A stretch of DNA of 64,000 bases from an uncultured Oscillibacter sp. Lineage in GTDB: Bacteria; Bacillota; Clostridia; Oscillospirales; Oscillospiraceae. Position 1 is the stretch's first letter. Each line of letters starts with the position of its first letter. Positions 56,741 through 64,000 of the stretch are shown here, piece by piece. Both the position numbers and the translations under genes were made by a program. Where the stretch lies: assembly GCA_910587705.1 (NCBI GenBank), contig CAJUMX010000011.1:1-64000 (forward strand), written 5' to 3'. The notes beneath the pieces were generated by a model. It was given only the letters and a program-made list of their open reading frames with translations. It was not told where the DNA came from and did no database searches.

Positions 56741-58012
56741 TTAGCGTCTTTTAAACCAGGCGGCGCGGACCTCGCCGCAGAGGTACAAGGAGCCCAGGGC
56801 GCAGACCGCTCCCGCTTCTCCCGCTGCCGCCAGGGCGGCGTTCAGCCCCTCTTCTACCGAAACGCAGGGCCGGGCTTCCACCCCGCGCTCCGCCAGAAGG
56901 GCGCACAGCGCCGCCGGGTCCATGGCCCGGGGGCTGTCGGGCCGGAGGACAAAGGCCCGCTCCGCCAGGGGGGCCAACAGGTCCAGCATCTCCCCGGCGT
57001 CCTTGTCCGCCAGGACGCCCAGGAGGAAGGTCAGTCGTTTCCCGGGAAAGAGGGCCCGCAGGCTCTCCGCTGTTGCGCACATGCCGTGGGCGTTGTGGGC
57101 GCCGTCCAGGAGGAAAACGGGGCGTTTCCCCAGGACCTCAAAGCGCCCCGGCCAGCGGACCGCCGCCAGTCCTTGGCGGACGGCCTCCTCCAGCACGCGC
57201 CACCCCTTCTCCCGCAGGATTTCCAGGGCCGTCAGGGCCAGGGCGGCGTTCTCCGCCTGATAGGCCCCCGCCAGGGGGATGGTCAGGTTCTCCCAGGGGG
57301 CGAAATCGAAAACCGCGCCCTCCAGGTCCAGCCGCTGGACCCGCAGCCGGGAGAGGTCCAGCTCCGTCAAGTCCGCCCCCTGCTCTTGGCAGGTCCGGCG
57401 AAACACCTCGTCCGCCTGGGGACACCCCCCCCGGCTGACCACGGTTCCACCCGGCTTGATGATCCCCGCCTTGGCGGCGGCGATATCCCGGAGGGTAGGG
57501 CCCAGAATGGCGGCGTGGTCCATGCCCATGGCAGTGAGGACCGCCAGCTCCGGGGTTTCGATGACGTTGGAGGCGTCCAGGGCCCCTCCCAGGCCGGTCT
57601 CCAGGACCACGAGATCACAGTCCTGCTTTTGAAAGTGCAGGAAGGCGGCGGCGGTGATCAGCTCGAACTCCGTGGGATGCTCCGCCATGGCCTCCGCCGC
57701 AGGGCGGACCTGGTCCATCACTGCCCCAAGCTCACTGTCGCTGACTTCTTCCCCGTTCACCCGGATGCGCTCATGAAAGCGTTCCAGATGGGGGGACGTG
57801 TTCAGCCCCACCCGATACCCCGCCGCTTCCAGCACGGAGGCAAGACAGGCGCAGACGCTGCCCTTGCCGTTGGTGCCCGCCGCGTGGATAAATTTCAGCC
57901 CCTTCTGGGGGTCCCCCAGGCGGCGCAGCAGCTCCCGGACGCGGCCCAGGCCCGGGGCATGGGCCTCCCAGCCGTGGGACCAGACGTAGGCTACGGCCTC
58001 TTCTCCCGTCAT
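56741..58012 (-). CDS. folC: Folylpolyglutamate synthase / dihydrofolate synthase
   Basis: A 423-residue Mur-ligase-like enzyme that adds glutamates to folates, trapping them in the cell. P-loop AAGTNGKGSVCACL (about residues 44-57), NTSPHLERFHERIRVNGEEVSD, VVLETGLGGALDASNV, MDHAAILGPTLRDIAAAKAGI and C-terminal LLDGAHNAHGM are all present. Directly downstream of the folate ECF component (13 bases), giving import followed by polyglutamylation under one THF riboswitch. Confidence 0.96.
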   Translation of the reverse strand: MTGEEAVAYVWSHGWEAHAPGLGRVRELLRRLGDPQKGLKFIHAAGTNGKGSVCACLASVLEAAGYRVGLNTSPHLERFHERIRVNGEEVSDSELGAVMDQVRPAAEAMAEHPTEFELITAAAFLHFQKQDCDLVVLETGLGGALDASNVIETPELAVLTAMGMDHAAILGPTLRDIAAAKAGIIKPGGTVVSRGGCPQADEVFRRTCQEQGADLTELDLSRLRVQRLDLEGAVFDFAPWENLTIPLAGAYQAENAALALTALEILREKGWRVLEEAVRQGLAAVRWPGRFEVLGKRPVFLLDGAHNAHGMCATAESLRALFPGKRLTFLLGVLADKDAGEMLDLLAPLAERAFVLRPDSPRAMDPAALCALLAERGVEARPCVSVEEGLNAALAAAGEAGAVCALGSLYLCGEVRAAWFKRR

Positions 58013-58025
58013 AAAGCCGCCTCCC

Positions 58026-58577
58026 TTACAGGCTGACCACGTTCCGCTGCCGGAGCGCCTTCACCAGGGGAATTGCCAGGGAGGACATCACCACGGCGTT
58101 GATCATGCCCACGATGAGCCGCCAGACAAAATCCCCCAGAATCAGGCCCGGAAAATAGTACCCCATCAACACGCTGTCCAGCCAGTTCACCAGGGTGTTT
58201 CCCAGGGTGGTGCAGACCGCCGCCACGATGCAAACAGCATAGCAAAGCATCCGCCGCTCCTCCAGCCGCTGGCCCCGGAGGGACAGCAGCGCAAGGGCCC
58301 CCAGGCCCACCACCAGGCCCCGGAGGGCCGGGGGGATTAGATACAGCACAGTGGTGTAGGTAACGCCGTAGGTCAAAAGCTGTTTGAAAAATTCGCCCAC
58401 CATGGCCACGATTACCGCGTCCACCGGGCCGAAGAGCAGGGCGGCCGCCACCACCGGCAGGGAGCCGAAGGAAATCCGCACATTCCCCACCTGCACCGCC
58501 GCATAGAGCGACAGGGGCAGGTACATGGCCGCCAGCAGAGCGGCGTAGCACATCCGTTTTACATTTCTTTTGGGCAT
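58026..58577 (-). CDS. folT: Folate ECF transporter S component (FolT-like)
   Basis: A 183-residue membrane protein with about five to six helices, of the ECF S-component type (MCYAALLAAMYLPLSLYAAVQVGNVRISFGSLPVVAAALLFGPVDAVIVAMVGE is the typical first half, spanning about residues 9-60). Substrate assignment to folate rests on the THF riboswitch in its leader and on the adjacent folC. The ATG at 58577 has GAGGAGG; the longer frame would include the riboswitch. The EcfAAT module is elsewhere. Confidence 0.87.
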   Translation of the reverse strand: MPKRNVKRMCYAALLAAMYLPLSLYAAVQVGNVRISFGSLPVVAAALLFGPVDAVIVAMVGEFFKQLLTYGVTYTTVLYLIPPALRGLVVGLGALALLSLRGQRLEERRMLCYAVCIVAAVCTTLGNTLVNWLDSVLMGYYFPGLILGDFVWRLIVGMINAVVMSSLAIPLVKALRQRNVVSL

Positions 58578-58639
58578 AACAAAAACCTCCTCTAAAATTG
58601 CGGCAGCACGCCGCACAGAGGAAGCCCGTTCCCATATGC

Positions 58640-58739
58640 GGCAGCGGGATGCGGGACGCGCACTGCGGAATTTCTTCCTTCGTCCAAAGAGCAACTCCCC
58701 GTCTCTCCGGCACTTTGACACGCGTGTCCCTACTCTGCC
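58640..58739 (-). promoter_or_regulatory. Tetrahydrofolate (THF) riboswitch
   Basis: On the minus strand GGCAGAGTAGGGACACGCG opens the element and CGCGTCCCGCATCCCGCTGCC-type sequence closes it (outer stem GGCAG/CTGCC; inner stem GGGACaCGCG/CGCGTCCC). The conserved AGAGTAG and GCATCC internal-loop residues resemble the folate riboswitch upstream of folT/folE genes. Downstream, CTTCCTCT can pair with the AGAGGAGG ribosome site, suggesting control of translation. Confidence 0.8.
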
Positions 58740-58772
58740 TTTGTCCTTCCGGCCTTGGCCGAGGACGCCCTT

Positions 58773-58801
58773 ATCATATACCAGCTTCCGGCAAAATACA
58801 A
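58773..58801 (-). promoter_or_regulatory. Promoter of the folT-folC operon
   Basis: Minus-strand TTGTAT (58796-58801), 17 bases, TATGAT (58773-58778), about 35 bases before the riboswitch. Confidence 0.75.
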
Positions 58802-58848
58802 GGCCCTTCGATAAATTCCATAAAAATCCAGGTCAACCTTGAAGGGCG

Positions 58849-58882
58849 AAAAAACGCCCCGGACCTGAGTCCGGGGCGTTTT
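58849..58882 (-). terminator. Terminator of the rnf operon
   Basis: Perfect 12-bp stem (58853-58864 with 58869-58880), with six T on the minus strand, 17 bases after rnfB. Confidence 0.9.
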
Positions 58883-58898
58883 CCAGCATCTTGAAGGG

Positions 58899-59786
58899 TT
58901 ACTTTCCAGCGGGCTCCGCAGCTTTGGCTTCCGCCGCGGCCTTGGCCTTTTCGGCCTGAGCCTTCTTGATGGCCTTGTACTTTTCCTTCTCCTCGGCAGT
59001 TGCCACGGGAAGAATGGCGTCTCTAGGGCAGACCTTGGTGCAGAGCTTGCAGCCCACGCATTTGTCGTAGTCGATGATCGCTACGCCGTTTTCCACATGG
59101 ATGGCGTCTTTTTTGCATTCCTTCTGGCACAAGCCACAGCCGATGCAGGAGGTGGAGCAGACACTCATAGCCGCCTTACCCTTGTCCTGGTTGGCACAGC
59201 CCACGTGGACCTTCTTGGACACGGGGACGGAGGTAATCAGGTGCCGGGGGCAGGCGCTGGCACAAGCCATGCAGGCGGTGCACTTGTCCGGGTCCACCAC
59301 GGCGGTGCCGCCGGGGCCGATGGACATGGCGCCGAACTGGCACGCGGCCACGCAGGAGCCGAAGCCCAGGCAGCCGAAAGCGCACTCCAGGGGGCCGCCC
59401 GCGACCTTCGTCGCGGAGATGCAGTCCTTGACGCCCACGTAGTCAAAGCGCTTTTTCGCGTTCACGCCGCCGGTGCAGCGGACGAAAGCCACCTGCCGCT
59501 CGCCGGTGGGGGCCTCCATCCCCATGATCTTGGCAATGGCGGCAGCGTTTTCCGCCCCGGCGGGGGCGCAGGCGGTGACGGGGGCCTCCCCCGCCAGGAT
59601 GGCGGCGGCGCAACCGCCGCAGCCGGGATAGCCGCAGCCGCCGCAGTTGGCGCCGGCCAGCAGGCCCAGAATCGCTTCCTCACGGGGGTCCTTCTTTACC
59701 TCGAAAATCTTGGAGGCCACGGCCAGGACCAGGCCGAAGATCGCACCCAGAACACCCAGGACGGCCACCGCAAATAAAATATTCAT
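58899..59786 (-). CDS. rnfB: Rnf complex subunit RnfB (ferredoxin-type)
   Basis: A 295-residue iron-sulfur protein. One N-terminal membrane helix (about 1-25) is followed by a CGGCGYPGCGGCA cluster motif near residue 48-60 and then several ferredoxin 4Fe-4S motifs (CTACMACASACP, CIGCGLCQKECKKD, CVGCKLCTKVCP). It takes electrons from reduced ferredoxin into the Rnf ion pump. The last 30 residues form an Ala/Lys-rich tail. Final gene of rnfCDGEAB; RBS AAGGGGGG. Confidence 0.95.
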   Translation of the reverse strand: MNILFAVAVLGVLGAIFGLVLAVASKIFEVKKDPREEAILGLLAGANCGGCGYPGCGGCAAAILAGEAPVTACAPAGAENAAAIAKIMGMEAPTGERQVAFVRCTGGVNAKKRFDYVGVKDCISATKVAGGPLECAFGCLGFGSCVAACQFGAMSIGPGGTAVVDPDKCTACMACASACPRHLITSVPVSKKVHVGCANQDKGKAAMSVCSTSCIGCGLCQKECKKDAIHVENGVAIIDYDKCVGCKLCTKVCPRDAILPVATAEEKEKYKAIKKAQAEKAKAAAEAKAAEPAGK

Positions 59787-59799
59787 CAGAACGCCCCCC

Positions 59800-60390
59800 T
59801 TACCAAATCTTCAGGCCGGAGAAGCCCATGAACGCCAGGGCCATGAGGCCGGCGGTAACCAGTGCGATGGGGAATCCGTCGAAGCTCTTGGGATACTCGG
59901 CAAAGACCAGCCGTTCCCGGATGCTGGCAAACAGCACGATGGCAACCAGGAAGCCGATGCCGCCGGTGATGCCGTAGACCACGGACTCGATGAAGTTATA
60001 GCTCTCCTGGATGTTCAGCAGCGCAACGCCCAGCACCGCGCAGTTGGTGGTGATCAGGGGCAGGTACACGCCCAGGGCCGTATACAGGGAGGGCATGGAC
60101 TTCTGGAGGAACATCTCGATGAACTGCACCAGGGAGGCGATGACCAGGATGAAGGCCACCGTCTGCATGTACATCAGGTCCAGAGGCACCAGGATGAAGT
60201 TGTTCACCGCCCAGGTGATGGCGGAGGCCAGACCCATGACGAAGGTCACGGCGAAGCCCATGCCCACGGCGGTATCCACCTTCTTGGAAACGCCCAGGAA
60301 GGGGCAGATGCCCAGGAACTGGGAGAAGATGAAGTTATTCGCCAGAATGGCGGCCAGCGTAATGGCCAGCAATCTTGAAATTTGATCCAT
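59800..60390 (-). CDS. rnfA: Rnf complex subunit RnfA
   Basis: A 196-residue membrane protein with six helices, homologous to NqrE. NNFIFSQFLGICPFLGVSKKVDTAVGMG carries the conserved Cys of the intramembrane iron-sulfur site, and TNCAVLGVALLN carries the second. Starts 1 base after the rnfE stop with AAGGAGGGC as RBS. Confidence 0.96.
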   Translation of the reverse strand: MDQISRLLAITLAAILANNFIFSQFLGICPFLGVSKKVDTAVGMGFAVTFVMGLASAITWAVNNFILVPLDLMYMQTVAFILVIASLVQFIEMFLQKSMPSLYTALGVYLPLITTNCAVLGVALLNIQESYNFIESVVYGITGGIGFLVAIVLFASIRERLVFAEYPKSFDGFPIALVTAGLMALAFMGFSGLKIW

Positions 60391-60990
60391 TTACTTGCCC
60401 TCCTTACTCTTGGACAGCGCCCACTGCATGGCGGCGATGAGGAAGCCCAGCACCAGGAAACCGCCCACGGGCAGAGTCAGAATGCCGATGGGGAACTGCT
60501 CCGGGATGATGCGGAAGCCCGCCAGGGTCCCCGCGCCCAGCAGCTCCCGGATGAAACACATCGCCAGCAGGACGAGGGTGTAGCCCAGGCCCTGGAAGAT
60601 GCCGTCAAAGAAGGAAGCGCCCACGCCGTTCTTATAGGAGAAGGCCTCCGCCCGGCCCAGGATGATGCAGTTCACCACGATCAGCGGAATGAACACGCCC
60701 AGGGAGGCGGCAATGGCGGGGACAAACGCCTGGAGCAGCAGATCCACGCAGGTAACGAAGCCCGCGATGACCACGATGAACATGGCGATACGGATTTTGT
60801 CCGGGACGATCTTGCGGATGGCGGAGATAACCACGTTGGAGGCCGTCAGGATGATGAGCACGGACACGCCCATGCCCAAGCCGTTCATGATGGAGGTGGT
60901 GATGGCCATGGTGGAGCACAGGCCCAGCATCTGCACCAGAACGGGGTTTTGGGTCAGCAGGCCCTCTTTCAACTGTTTACCAAGATTCAT
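60391..60990 (-). CDS. rnfE: Rnf complex subunit RnfE
   Basis: A 199-residue membrane protein related to RnfA and NqrD. NPVLVQMLGLCSTMAITTS has the conserved Cys, and VNCIILGRAEAFS the second conserved Cys. Together with RnfA it forms the ion channel core. RBS AAGGGGGAG, 18 bases after rnfG. Confidence 0.96.
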   Translation of the reverse strand: MNLGKQLKEGLLTQNPVLVQMLGLCSTMAITTSIMNGLGMGVSVLIILTASNVVISAIRKIVPDKIRIAMFIVVIAGFVTCVDLLLQAFVPAIAASLGVFIPLIVVNCIILGRAEAFSYKNGVGASFFDGIFQGLGYTLVLLAMCFIRELLGAGTLAGFRIIPEQFPIGILTLPVGGFLVLGFLIAAMQWALSKSKEGK

Positions 60991-61008
60991 GTTTCAGCTC
61001 CCCCTTTC

Positions 61009-61629
61009 TCAGCCCATCACGCCGGCCACAGCCAGCGCGGCGTTGACGCCGTTGGCCACGCCCCGGGTGGACACGGTGGCGCCGGAGATGGCGTCCACGT
61101 TGGCCCCCACGGTCAGGGGCGCGTCGGCGGCGCTCTTGCCCTCGAACTGGCTCAGCACGCCTACGCCGGAGGCGGTGGGCATGTTGGTCATGACCTTGGA
61201 GCCAATTCCGGCGGTTTCCGCGTTTTTGACGATGGACACGCCGGTGACGGTTCCTTCCCCGTCCACGCCCACCATCATTTCAATCTTGCCCTGGGAGCCG
61301 CTGGCTACCACCTTGATGGCGTAGCCCGCGCCGGCGCCGCCCACCTGGACCTCATACACGGAGTCCAGGGTGACGCTGCCGGAGGCGGCGGTCATCTCGT
61401 CGGTGAGGGGCAGCTCATCGGAGAAGGTGGTGTTGTCCGGGTCCGCCACCACGGCTTTCATGGCCGCGACGGTGTTTGCCCAGTTGATGGCGTCGATTTT
61501 TTCCTCGGTGACGGCGTTGACGCCGCCCAGGGCCGCCGCCACAACCACACAGGTGACCAGCAGCGTGACGGTCAATTTGATAATGTACGCGGGGTCCATC
61601 TGGACCTTTTCCTTGCTCTTGGTGCTCAT
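61009..61629 (-). CDS. rnfG: Rnf complex subunit RnfG (covalent FMN)
   Basis: A 206-residue protein with one N-terminal membrane helix (about residues 12-35) and an FMN-binding domain. The covalent flavin site is the Thr of AISGATVSTRG near residue 184. Overlaps the rnfD stop by 4 bases. Confidence 0.95.
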   Translation of the reverse strand: MSTKSKEKVQMDPAYIIKLTVTLLVTCVVVAAALGGVNAVTEEKIDAINWANTVAAMKAVVADPDNTTFSDELPLTDEMTAASGSVTLDSVYEVQVGGAGAGYAIKVVASGSQGKIEMMVGVDGEGTVTGVSIVKNAETAGIGSKVMTNMPTASGVGVLSQFEGKSAADAPLTVGANVDAISGATVSTRGVANGVNAALAVAGVMG

Positions 61630-62666
61630 TTCGCGGCCCCCTCCTTCTTGTCGGATTTCACAACGCCGAAGCGCACGGGCTTGGTGTACTTGTCAATGAA
61701 GGGCACAAACAGGTTCATGACCATGATGGAGTAGCACACGCCCTCGTTATAGGACCCGAAGTAGCGGATCAGTACGGTGAAGAGGCCGCAGCCCACGCCG
61801 AAGATCAGCTGGCCCTTCTTGGTGACGGGGGAGGTGGCGTAGTCGGTAGCCATGAAGAACGCGCCCAGCATGAGGCCGCCGCCGAAGATGCTGTACAGCA
61901 TCCAGTCCAGGCTGCTGCCGGCCTTGGGGAACAGGAAGGTGAGGACGGCCACGGTGCCGATGTAGGCCGCGGGAGTCTGCCAGTTGATGACCTTCCGCCA
62001 GATGAGGTACGCGCCGCCGATAATCAGCATCAGCGCGGAGACCTCGCCCAGGGAGCCGCCGATCTGGCCCATGAACATCTGGCCGACGCTGTATGTACCC
62101 GTGAGGTTTCCAAAGCTCTCGGCCAGGGCCACGGGGTCCGTGCCCTTCATATAGGCCAGGGGGGTGGCGGCGGTGACGATGTCCACGTTGGACCCAAACA
62201 GGGCCGCTTGATTCATGGCGGGGTCCACCCAGGTGGTCATGGACCCGGCGTAGCTGGCCAGCAGCACGGCCCGGCCCGCCAGGGCGGGGTTCACGAAGTT
62301 TTTGCCAATGCCGCCGAAGAGCTGCTTGACAATGATGATGGCGAAGGCGTCGCCAATGAGAATCATCCAATAGGGAATCTGCACGGGGCTGACGAAAGCC
62401 AGCAGCATGCCGGTGACAACGGCAGAGAGGTCCTGGAAGGACTGCGGCTTCTTCATAACCTTGCGGTACAGCCACTCGAAGAACACGCACCCGGCCACGG
62501 ACACCAGGGTCAGCGTCAGAGCCCGGAGGCCAAAGTTGAAGCAGGCGTAAGCCAGGGCAGGCAGCATGGCGATGATAACATCCTTCATGATACCCTGGGT
62601 GGTCTCGCTTCCGCGGATATGGGGCGAGGAGGTGGCGATCAGCTTGAGATTTTTATAGTCCGTCAT
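61626..62666 (-). CDS. rnfD: Rnf complex subunit RnfD
   Basis: A 346-residue membrane protein with about ten helices, homologous to NqrB. SSPHIRGSETTQGIMKDVI opens the protein; the probable covalent FMN Thr is in AATPLAYMKG near residue 165. It overlaps rnfC and rnfG by 4 bases each, so the operon is tightly coupled. Confidence 0.95.
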   Translation of the reverse strand: MTDYKNLKLIATSSPHIRGSETTQGIMKDVIIAMLPALAYACFNFGLRALTLTLVSVAGCVFFEWLYRKVMKKPQSFQDLSAVVTGMLLAFVSPVQIPYWMILIGDAFAIIIVKQLFGGIGKNFVNPALAGRAVLLASYAGSMTTWVDPAMNQAALFGSNVDIVTAATPLAYMKGTDPVALAESFGNLTGTYSVGQMFMGQIGGSLGEVSALMLIIGGAYLIWRKVINWQTPAAYIGTVAVLTFLFPKAGSSLDWMLYSIFGGGLMLGAFFMATDYATSPVTKKGQLIFGVGCGLFTVLIRYFGSYNEGVCYSIMVMNLFVPFIDKYTKPVRFGVVKSDKKEGAAK

Positions 62667-64000
62667 TTGTTGACAACCTCCTTTTTCGCCTCATCGGCGG
62701 CTTTTTTTGCCTCGGCAGCGGCCTTGGCCTTGGCCGCGGCGTCCTTCACCAGCTGCTTGCCGGTTTTGAACATATGGGTCAGGTGCAGCCGGGCGGGGCA
62801 GGTGTAGGCGCAGGCGCCGCACTCCATGCAGTCCATGATGTGGGCGTCGTTCAGTTCGTCCACCAGGCCCTTGGAGGCATACTGGTACAGGAACAGGGGC
62901 TCCAGGTGCATGGGGCACACGCCCACGCACTTGCCACAGCGGATGCACTGGGGATGCTCCACGGTCTGCTCTTCCTTCTCGCAGAAGGCCAGCATGCAGC
63001 CCGTGCCCTTGGCCACGGGGATGTCGGCGGTGTACTGGGCCATGCCCATCATGGGGCCGCCGGCGATGAGCTTATAGGTGCCGTCCTTCAGCCCGCCGCA
63101 GAAGTCGAAGAGCAAAGAGACGGGGGTGCCGATGGGGCACTCGATATTCTTGGGCTCCACCACGCCGGAGCCGGAGACCGTCACCACCTTTTTCACCACA
63201 GGCATTCCCGTGGTAATCGCCTTGAAAATGGCACAGGTGGTATTGATATTGAATACCGCGCAGCCGATGTTGCTGGGCAGCCCGCCCGGGGGCACCTGCT
63301 TGCCGGTGATGGCCTGGCAGAGCTGCTTTTCACCGCCCTGGGGGTAGCGGCAGCGGAGACCCTCCACCACCACGGGGGCGTGCTTTTCGGCAATGGTTTT
63401 GTTCAGCTGGTCGATGCCGTTTTGTTTGTTGACCTCCACGCCGATGACCACTTTTTCCACGCCGAACATCTTGGCGAGGTAGGTCGCGCCGCCGATGATC
63501 TCCTCGGAGCGCTCCAGCATGGCCCGGTGGTCGCCGGTGATGTAGGGTTCGCACTCTGCGCCGTTGATGATCACGGTGTCCACTTTTCCGATGCCGCCGG
63601 AAATTTTCACGTGGGTGGGGAAGGTGGCGCCGCCCATGCCGACGATGCCGGCGTTTTTCACGATTTCCACCATCTCGTCCACGCTCAGGGCGTCCGGGTT
63701 CGCGGGGGCCTGGACCTCCTCGCTGACCTCGTCCTGTCCGTCGTTGTCAATGACCACGGACATGACGTTTCCGCCCATGGAATAGGGCCGGGGCTCCACC
63801 GCCTTGACGGTGCCGGAGACGCTGGCGTGGATGGGGGCGCCGAGACCGCGGAACTCGCCGATCTTCTGGCCCACCTTCACATGGTCGCCGGCCTTCACCA
63901 GGGGGGTGCATGGCGCGCCGAAGTGCTGGGACATGGGAATGACCACCTGTGCCGGAGCGGGCAGCTGTTCGATGGCCTTTTCATTGGTCGCGGCTTTCAT
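62663..64000 (-). CDS. rnfC: Rnf complex subunit RnfC (5' end outside window)
   Basis: At least 445 residues. The NADH/FMN-binding part (VGMGGATFPTHVKIS, INGAECEPYITGDHRAMLE) is followed by two 4Fe-4S motifs, CIRCGKCVGVCPMHLEP and CMECGACAYTCPARLHL, then a C-terminal Ala/Lys-rich tail. RnfC passes electrons to NAD+, coupled to sodium or proton export. The first Met coincides with the window edge; homologues begin about 10-20 residues earlier, so the gene is probably cut here. Confidence 0.94.
   Translation of the reverse strand: MKAATNEKAIEQLPAPAQVVIPMSQHFGAPCTPLVKAGDHVKVGQKIGEFRGLGAPIHASVSGTVKAVEPRPYSMGGNVMSVVIDNDGQDEVSEEVQAPANPDALSVDEMVEIVKNAGIVGMGGATFPTHVKISGGIGKVDTVIINGAECEPYITGDHRAMLERSEEIIGGATYLAKMFGVEKVVIGVEVNKQNGIDQLNKTIAEKHAPVVVEGLRCRYPQGGEKQLCQAITGKQVPPGGLPSNIGCAVFNINTTCAIFKAITTGMPVVKKVVTVSGSGVVEPKNIECPIGTPVSLLFDFCGGLKDGTYKLIAGGPMMGMAQYTADIPVAKGTGCMLAFCEKEEQTVEHPQCIRCGKCVGVCPMHLEPLFLYQYASKGLVDELNDAHIMDCMECGACAYTCPARLHLTHMFKTGKQLVKDAAAKAKAAAEAKKAADEAKKEVVNK

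Overview
The window is GC-rich, Gram-positive-type DNA. Most starts carry strong AGGAGG ribosome binding sites, and promoters are of the TTGACA/TATAAT type. It encodes a spore germination protease, an Rnf ion-pumping complex, vitamin-scavenging ECF transporter S components under riboswitch control, and an ECF sigma/DUF4179-type anti-sigma pair. Together these point to an anaerobic, spore-forming gut Clostridium relative, most like the Oscillospiraceae (Flavonifractor/Lawsonibacter/Intestinimonas type). That placement is inferred from gene content and style, not from a database search.

Layout. 0-9.5 kb: thiT with its TPP riboswitch, a MoxR/VWA pair, a 1019-residue flagellin-like surface protein, a tRNA-modification operon (mnmA, a Cys-rich protein, tcdA), an AT-rich gap with a DnaA-box cluster, and tRNA-Leu(CAA). 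9.5-14 kb: a candidate rod-shaped structured RNA, an ECF sigma factor with its membrane anti-sigma protein, and two tandem exported proteins, the second frameshifted. One candidate ECF promoter motif precedes the sigma gene and recurs before the exported pair. 14-28 kb: a defence island with a type I restriction-modification operon (small regulator, hsdM, hsdS, hsdR, plus an hsdS relic), mobile-element remnants, and a compact type II-C CRISPR-Cas locus (10 spacers, cas2, cas1, cas9, and a tracrRNA between a consensus promoter and cas9).

28-41 kb: a nucleoside kinase-like gene, then an unassigned carbohydrate or phospho-sugar cluster. Its minus-strand genes encode three tandem HAD-like proteins, a circularly permuted cofactor-independent phosphoglycerate mutase, a split transketolase and a 4-hydroxybutyrate-dehydrogenase-like alcohol dehydrogenase. 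Divergent from these are a LacI regulator, a PHP phosphoesterase and a PfkB kinase. Two copies of a LacI-type palindrome flank the divergent promoters. The permuted mutase is the most unusual gene seen here. 41-47.6 kb: single-gene units (Crp/Fnr regulator, a 42-residue protein, a DUF2156-GNAT fusion, an NSS sodium symporter, an acetyltransferase, a Nudix hydrolase, a SLOG protein, gpr).

47.6-64 kb: minus-strand housekeeping genes: folT-like S component under a tetrahydrofolate riboswitch, folC, trmH, dprA, topA, a small XRE repressor with a palindromic operator shared with a divergent small gene, trmFO, plsX, acpP and rnc. The last block is the rnfCDGEAB operon, whose rnfC runs off the right edge.
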